From positions 1-10,154 of the forward strand of contig CAMDGP010000060.1 of NCBI GenBank assembly GCA_945897765.1: DNA of 10,154 nt, written 5' to 3'. Both the position numbers and the translations under genes were made by a program. The notes under the pieces are model-generated. The model saw only the letters and a list, made by a program, of their open reading frames with translations, was not told the DNA's origin and did no database searches. This DNA is from Chitinophaga pinensis (GTDB taxonomy: Bacteria; Bacteroidota; Bacteroidia; Flavobacteriales_D; Crocinitomicaceae). Positions 6,719 through 10,154 of the stretch are shown one piece after another. The first letter of the stretch is position 1; each line of letters opens with the position of its first letter.

Positions 6719-9013
6719 ATGAACACTTCTACAGAATCCCCAACGTTAGACCCTGGAACATTTACAGAACGCTTTATTAATCAAACAAACAGGTCTGTTT
6801 TTTTAACTGGAAAAGCTGGAACTGGTAAAACAACCTTGCTTCGAAAAATTGTTAGTTCAACACACAAAAACACAGTTATTGTTGCACCTACAGGAATTGC
6901 CGCATTAAATGCTGGTGGGGTCACGATCCATTCCTTTTTTCAATTGCCTTTTGGAAGTTTTATTCCTGATTTTAAAACGCCGTCAATTGGAGTTGTTGTC
7001 AATGTCGAAAATAAAAGCACTTTAAATCGTCATTTCAGAATGAATCAACGTCGCATTGCTTTGATTCGAAGCTTGGAGTTACTAATCATTGATGAAGTAA
7101 GTATGCTCCGAGCAGATTTACTAGATGCAATGGACTGGACCTTGCGCTCCATCCGAAGAAATAATTTTCCTTTTGGTGGTGTACAAGTTTTATTCATTGG
7201 AGATTTGCATCAGCTACCGCCTGTTGTGAAAAATGACGAATGGGAATTGTTGAAATTATACTATCGAGGCGTTCATTTTTTTAATTCGCACGTTGTCCAA
7301 GAAGAACAACCACTTTATATCGAGCTGGAAAAAATTTACCGTCAAGATGACCAAACTTTTATTTCGCTGTTGAATAATTTGCGGAACAATCAAATCACAC
7401 AAGCGGATTTAGAGCTTATCAATAAAAATATTCGGACTGATTTAACTTCCACTGAACGAAAAGGTTATATCACTTTGACGACACACAATTATAAAGCGGA
7501 CGAAATGAACACGCGCGAATTGGCGTCATTGGAAGAAAAATCACATTTTTACGAAGCAGAAACTGAAGGCGAATTTCCTCCACATCTTTTTCCAATCGAA
7601 TCTCGAATGGAACTCAAAGTGGGAGCACAAATTATGTTTATCAAAAACGATATTTCTTTTGACAAGCAATTTTACAATGGGAAAATGGGTTTTATAGATT
7701 CCTTGCACCCAGAAGAGATTGTTGTTTCATTTCCAGAAGAAAAGAAGAAAATTTCCATTGAAAAATATGAATGGTCGAATATCAAATATTCATTAGATGA
7801 AAATTCGCAAGAAATCAAAGAAGAGGTGCTTGGTACTTTTGTGCATTATCCGATTAAACTAGCTTGGGCAATTACAGTACATAAAAGTCAAGGTTTAACC
7901 TTTGAAAAAGCAATTTTGGACGTTTCAGATGCTTTTGCGCCAGGACAAGCTTATGTGGCATTTTCGCGATTGACTTCTTTAAATGGTTTGGTATTATTAA
8001 AACCTTTGCAAATAAAAGGTATTGCAAATGACCAACAAATGATGGACTACGCTAAAACCAAAGCCGATAAAGAAAAACTGAGTAATTCTTTAAGCTTGGA
8101 CACTTTGATTTACTTAAAAACACAAATTCTTCAAAGTTTTGATTGGTATCCGTTGTTTACCCTATGGACGGTTCATACTTCTTCTTACAATATAGCAGCA
8201 CCTAAATCCGAAAAAGCAAAACATACCGATTGGGCCAAACGAACCTTAGCAGAATTGGATAAAACAAATGAAGCGGCGAGTAAATTCAGACGACAAATAG
8301 AATCACTTTTTCAGGTTCAAGCGCCCGATTTGAATTTTATCCAACAGCGAATTGAAGCAGCGTATGTTTATTTCTTCGATATTCTTGACCCTGTTTTAAC
8401 AGACACCTATCGCAAATTATTAGAATTGCAATTAATCAAAAAAACGAAGCAAATCATCGACGAAATTGAACCATTGAGTGAAGGTTTGTTGAAGGTAATT
8501 CTAGGATTAAAGAAATTGAAACTCTTTTTTGAAGCGATAGTTAACGGCAAGGAAATCACAAAATCACTTTATAAAACGAGTGAAATTGAAAATTATAAAC
8601 TCTCCAAAATTGCAGTGATACAAAATGAATTTAGGCAAAAAGCAAGTACTACTTTGATTTCGAACGCGGAAGAAATAGAATTTAAAGTGAATCGCACGCA
8701 AAAGAAATTAAACTTAGAAATGAAGAAATCAACTTACGATTTAACTTTAGAATTATTGCACGCTGGAAACACATTGGAAGAAATCGCTCGTTCTCGTCAA
8801 TTATCGCAAGGAACAATCAATAGTCATTTTGTACAATTACTGAAAGCTGAAAAAATTGAATTAGCGGACATAATGGAACAACACCGCATAAACGAACTTC
8901 AAGAATTACTGGAAAACAGAGAGTTAAGTTCTTTGTCAAAAATCAAAGACGAATTAGGTGATCAAATTTCGTGGGATGAACTGAAATTATATCAGGCTTC
9001 TAAGATGTTGTAA
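6719..9013 (+). CDS. PIF1-family DNA helicase with C-terminal HTH_40-like domain
   Basis: From ATG 6719 this is 764 residues of cytoplasmic superfamily 1B helicase. Motifs in order: Walker A GKAGTGKTT (31-39), motif Ia APTGIAALNAGG (56-67) and TIHSFF (69-74), Walker B IIDEVSM (123-129), motif III GDLHQLPPV (161-169), a second RecA-like domain with the HKSQGLTFE motif (388-396) and motif VI AYVAFSRL (411-418). It should unwind DNA 5'-3' with ATP. After a poorly conserved lysine/glutamate-rich linker (about 435-665), the C-terminus (about 668-762) matches the HTH_40 pattern found at the end of some RecQ-type helicases, with TLEEIARSRQLSQGTINSHFVQLL as the helix-turn-helix. The start was moved from TTG 6704, which would place the promoter inside the gene. 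PIF1-like proteins act on stalled forks and G-quadruplexes; the role here is inferred. It is transcribed divergently from the receptor, and the gap suggests no shared function. Confidence 0.88.
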   Translation: MNTSTESPTLDPGTFTERFINQTNRSVFLTGKAGTGKTTLLRKIVSSTHKNTVIVAPTGIAALNAGGVTIHSFFQLPFGSFIPDFKTPSIGVVVNVENKSTLNRHFRMNQRRIALIRSLELLIIDEVSMLRADLLDAMDWTLRSIRRNNFPFGGVQVLFIGDLHQLPPVVKNDEWELLKLYYRGVHFFNSHVVQEEQPLYIELEKIYRQDDQTFISLLNNLRNNQITQADLELINKNIRTDLTSTERKGYITLTTHNYKADEMNTRELASLEEKSHFYEAETEGEFPPHLFPIESRMELKVGAQIMFIKNDISFDKQFYNGKMGFIDSLHPEEIVVSFPEEKKKISIEKYEWSNIKYSLDENSQEIKEEVLGTFVHYPIKLAWAITVHKSQGLTFEKAILDVSDAFAPGQAYVAFSRLTSLNGLVLLKPLQIKGIANDQQMMDYAKTKADKEKLSNSLSLDTLIYLKTQILQSFDWYPLFTLWTVHTSSYNIAAPKSEKAKHTDWAKRTLAELDKTNEAASKFRRQIESLFQVQAPDLNFIQQRIEAAYVYFFDILDPVLTDTYRKLLELQLIKKTKQIIDEIEPLSEGLLKVILGLKKLKLFFEAIVNGKEITKSLYKTSEIENYKLSKIAVIQNEFRQKASTTLISNAEEIEFKVNRTQKKLNLEMKKSTYDLTLELLHAGNTLEEIARSRQLSQGTINSHFVQLLKAEKIELADIMEQHRINELQELLENRELSSLSKIKDELGDQISWDELKLYQASKML

Positions 9014-9032
9014 TAAAGTTTAGACCTTTGGC

Positions 9033-9362
9033 TTAATCTGAAAGCTCTACAAGATTGTTTGTATTTAACAATTCAGAAATCAATTGAAATTTTGATTTGA
9101 GAATTTCTTTCATTTTTTGATTAGAAGTATTTCCGCACGTTACGAATATGATTTTTGGTGGACTACCGAATCTTTCTTGTAATTGGACAAAATCAAAATC
9201 TTTGGTAATTACGATTGCGTTCTTTTCTTTCGCGTAAGTATAAATTGAAAAATCATCTAAATATTGCATTTGAAGATAAGCAAGGGAGAAAGCTTTTACA
9301 TTAAATTCATCCTTTATCCATTTTGCCAAATGAGGTGAAAGTTGCGCGTCTAATAAGAACAT
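9033..9362 (-). CDS. DUF5615 PIN-like protein, probable toxin
   Basis: This 109-residue protein matches the DUF5615 (Mut7-C-like) branch of the PIN nuclease fold. Conserved acidic positions are visible: D5 in the opening strand FLLDAQLSP, D36/D37 in the middle and D55/D57 in VITKDFDF, followed by the typical PPKIIFVTCGNTS (68-80). In PIN nucleases such clustered acids bind metal and cleave RNA. Its ATG overlaps the stop of the upstream DUF433 gene by one base (TAATG), so the two are translated as a coupled pair, as is usual for antitoxin-then-toxin modules. The likely role is a ribonuclease toxin held in check by the DUF433 partner; activity is inferred from fold and pairing. All key acids are present, so it does not look degenerate. 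The stop lies 19 bases from that of the convergent helicase gene. Confidence 0.85.
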   Translation of the reverse strand: MFLLDAQLSPHLAKWIKDEFNVKAFSLAYLQMQYLDDFSIYTYAKEKNAIVITKDFDFVQLQERFGSPPKIIFVTCGNTSNQKMKEILKSKFQLISELLNTNNLVELSD

Positions 9363-9592
9363 TAGGCTGCCTTTATAACAGGATGATCAATTTTTGAGGC
9401 AGCAAACAATAGGCAAGCTTGAATGTCAAGCTCTTCTAAATCAATCATTTCTTCAAGAATTCCTTCTTTTGATAAACCACTAGCCATAAGAGTCAAAACG
9501 TCACTAACACGAATTCGTAAACCTCGAATACACGGTTTACCTCCGCATTGACTTGGATTGAATGTAATCCTTTGAAGTAATTCTTGATTCAT
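9362..9592 (-). CDS. DUF433 HTH protein, probable antitoxin
   Basis: This 76-residue protein has the DUF433 signature GGKPCIRGLRIRV (17-29), followed by a helix-rich segment (30-66) with the spacing of a winged or simple helix-turn-helix (VLTLMASGLSKEGILEEMIDLEELDIQACLLFAA). DUF433 proteins are regularly encoded directly upstream of DUF5615 PIN-like toxins and are thought to be their DNA-binding antitoxins. Here the stop codon TAA shares a base with the toxin ATG. The ATG at 9592 has no Shine-Dalgarno sequence, and a promoter-like TTG-N19-TAATTTAG sits just upstream. Autorepression at that promoter is expected by analogy, and a CTAAATT direct repeat there is a candidate operator. It is full length for the family. 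Confidence 0.87.
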   Translation of the reverse strand: MNQELLQRITFNPSQCGGKPCIRGLRIRVSDVLTLMASGLSKEGILEEMIDLEELDIQACLLFAASKIDHPVIKAA

Positions 9593-9595
9593 AAA

Positions 9596-9615
9596 CTAAA
9601 TTTTTCATCTAAATT
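9596..9615. repeat. CTAAATT direct repeat, possible operator
   Basis: CTAAATT occurs twice (9596-9602 and 9609-9615) at a 13-base period. One copy lies inside the -7 element and the other at the expected transcript start of the DUF433 gene. This placement suits an autorepressor site, but short AT-rich repeats arise easily by chance. Confidence 0.25.
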
Positions 9616-9638
9616 ACAAAAATCACTTTTAGAAGCAA
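9609..9638 (-). promoter_or_regulatory. Promoter of the DUF433/DUF5615 pair
   Basis: On the minus strand, TTG (9638-9636), a 19-base spacer and TAATTTAG (9616-9609) match the Bacteroidota TTG / TAnnTTTG promoter at 5 of 6 conserved positions of the -7 box. Transcription would start about 10 bases before the ATG at 9592. It is the best promoter match in the window and implies that the pair is transcribed on its own, separate from the GT9 gene upstream. Confidence 0.5.
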
Positions 9639-9668
9639 TATACTTGCATGAGTTTAAACATAAAAACA

Positions 9669-10154
9669 TTAAAAACCTCTCTCTATCTCCTCCACAATTT
9701 TCTCTGCATCTTGCTTCATCATACAGTCAAAATGCTTTTTGGGGCAAGATTGAAAACCAATTTTTGAGCAAGGTCTGCAAGAGAGATTCGGAACTTCAAA
9801 TTGAGAGATTTTAACTTCTTTTTCGGGTTTGTAGGCGTACATTCCTAAAGCGGGAACGGTATTGCCCCAAACCGTAATGATTGGCACAGCAAAGCAAGAA
9901 GCAATGTGCATCAATCCTGTGTCGTTGGTCAAAAGTACTTTTGCTTGGCTCACCAAACTTGCGGATGCCAATAAAGAATGTTTCCCACAGGCATTGTGAA
10001 TGGATGAATTGCTCAACTTTTGACAAATACTTTCAGCTTGTGCAAAATCTTCTTTTCCTCCCAGTAAAACGATTGGTAAATTCACTTGACTCAAGATTTC
10101 CAAGTGCTTTGATTCGGGAATTCTTTTCGTAGCGAACTGCGCACCGATTGCAAC
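9669..10154 (-). CDS. GT9 heptosyltransferase-like glycosyltransferase, C-terminal part
   Basis: The frame is open to the window edge, so the gene is cut at its 5' end and 161 C-terminal residues are visible. The fragment starts VAIGAQFATKRIPE, the family-9 substrate-site region at the start of the C-terminal Rossmann domain. It continues with LPIVLLGG (26-33) and the diagnostic NDTGLMHIAS (77-86), followed by VPIITVWGNT. This is the GT9 pattern of lipopolysaccharide heptosyltransferases (WaaC/WaaF/RfaF type), which use ADP-heptose or another nucleotide sugar on the inner membrane's cytoplasmic face to build LPS core or related glycans. The tail carries four cysteines (126, 129, 137, 144), common in Bacteroidota GT9 members. 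Sugar and acceptor cannot be assigned. It lies 76 bases upstream of the DUF433 gene on the same strand, but that pair has its own promoter. Confidence 0.88.
   Translation of the reverse strand, partial: VAIGAQFATKRIPESKHLEILSQVNLPIVLLGGKEDFAQAESICQKLSNSSIHNACGKHSLLASASLVSQAKVLLTNDTGLMHIASCFAVPIITVWGNTVPALGMYAYKPEKEVKISQFEVPNLSCRPCSKIGFQSCPKKHFDCMMKQDAEKIVEEIERGF

Noticed and set aside
9014..9060. TTTAGA/TCTGAA imperfect stem between the helicase and DUF5615 stops, considered as a bidirectional terminator
   Set aside because: The stem needs a wobble pair, has a 12-base loop and lacks a T-run on either strand.
9584..9814. 76-codon plus-strand open frame
   Set aside because: Opposite the DUF433 promoter and the GT9 C-terminus; composition unlike a real protein.

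Overview
The window looks like a chromosomal segment of an AT-rich Bacteroidota bacterium, probably Flavobacteriales. The evidence is a TonB-dependent receptor with an N-terminal CarboxypepD_reg-like domain, a DUF4296 lipoprotein, a PIF1-type helicase fused to a HTH_40-like tail, the lack of Shine-Dalgarno sequences before start codons, and upstream elements resembling the Bacteroidota TTG / TAnnTTTG promoter. Genus and species cannot be told from the sequence alone.

Layout. (a) 54-3104, plus strand: a DUF4442 hotdog-fold protein, then a likely operon of a polyprenol-phosphate mannosyltransferase-like GT2 enzyme, a class I dihydroorotase (pyrimidine synthesis) and a small DUF4296 lipoprotein. 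A hairpin with a T-run (3108-3135) ends this block. (b) 3105-3627: an AT-rich gap of about 520 bases between convergent genes. I see no credible gene in it, but it holds several inverted repeats. (c) 3628-6471, minus strand: a full-length TonB-dependent outer-membrane receptor. (d) 6472-6718: a divergent promoter region. (e) 6719-9013, plus strand: a PIF1-family helicase. (f) 9033-9592, minus strand: a compact two-gene DUF433 / DUF5615 toxin-antitoxin-type module with its own promoter, ending 19 bases from the helicase stop. (g) 9669-10154, minus strand: the C-terminal part of a GT9 heptosyltransferase-like glycosyltransferase that runs off the window.

Most of the content is household or envelope biology: pyrimidine synthesis, lipid-linked sugar and surface glycan synthesis, nutrient uptake and DNA unwinding. 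The only clearly accessory element is the DUF433/DUF5615 pair. I found no CRISPR array, insertion sequence, tRNA, rRNA or phage gene, and no evidence for a new multigene system. Two starts were moved from the longest open frames to internal ATG codons: the receptor from GTG 6495 to ATG 6471, and the helicase from TTG 6704 to ATG 6719.
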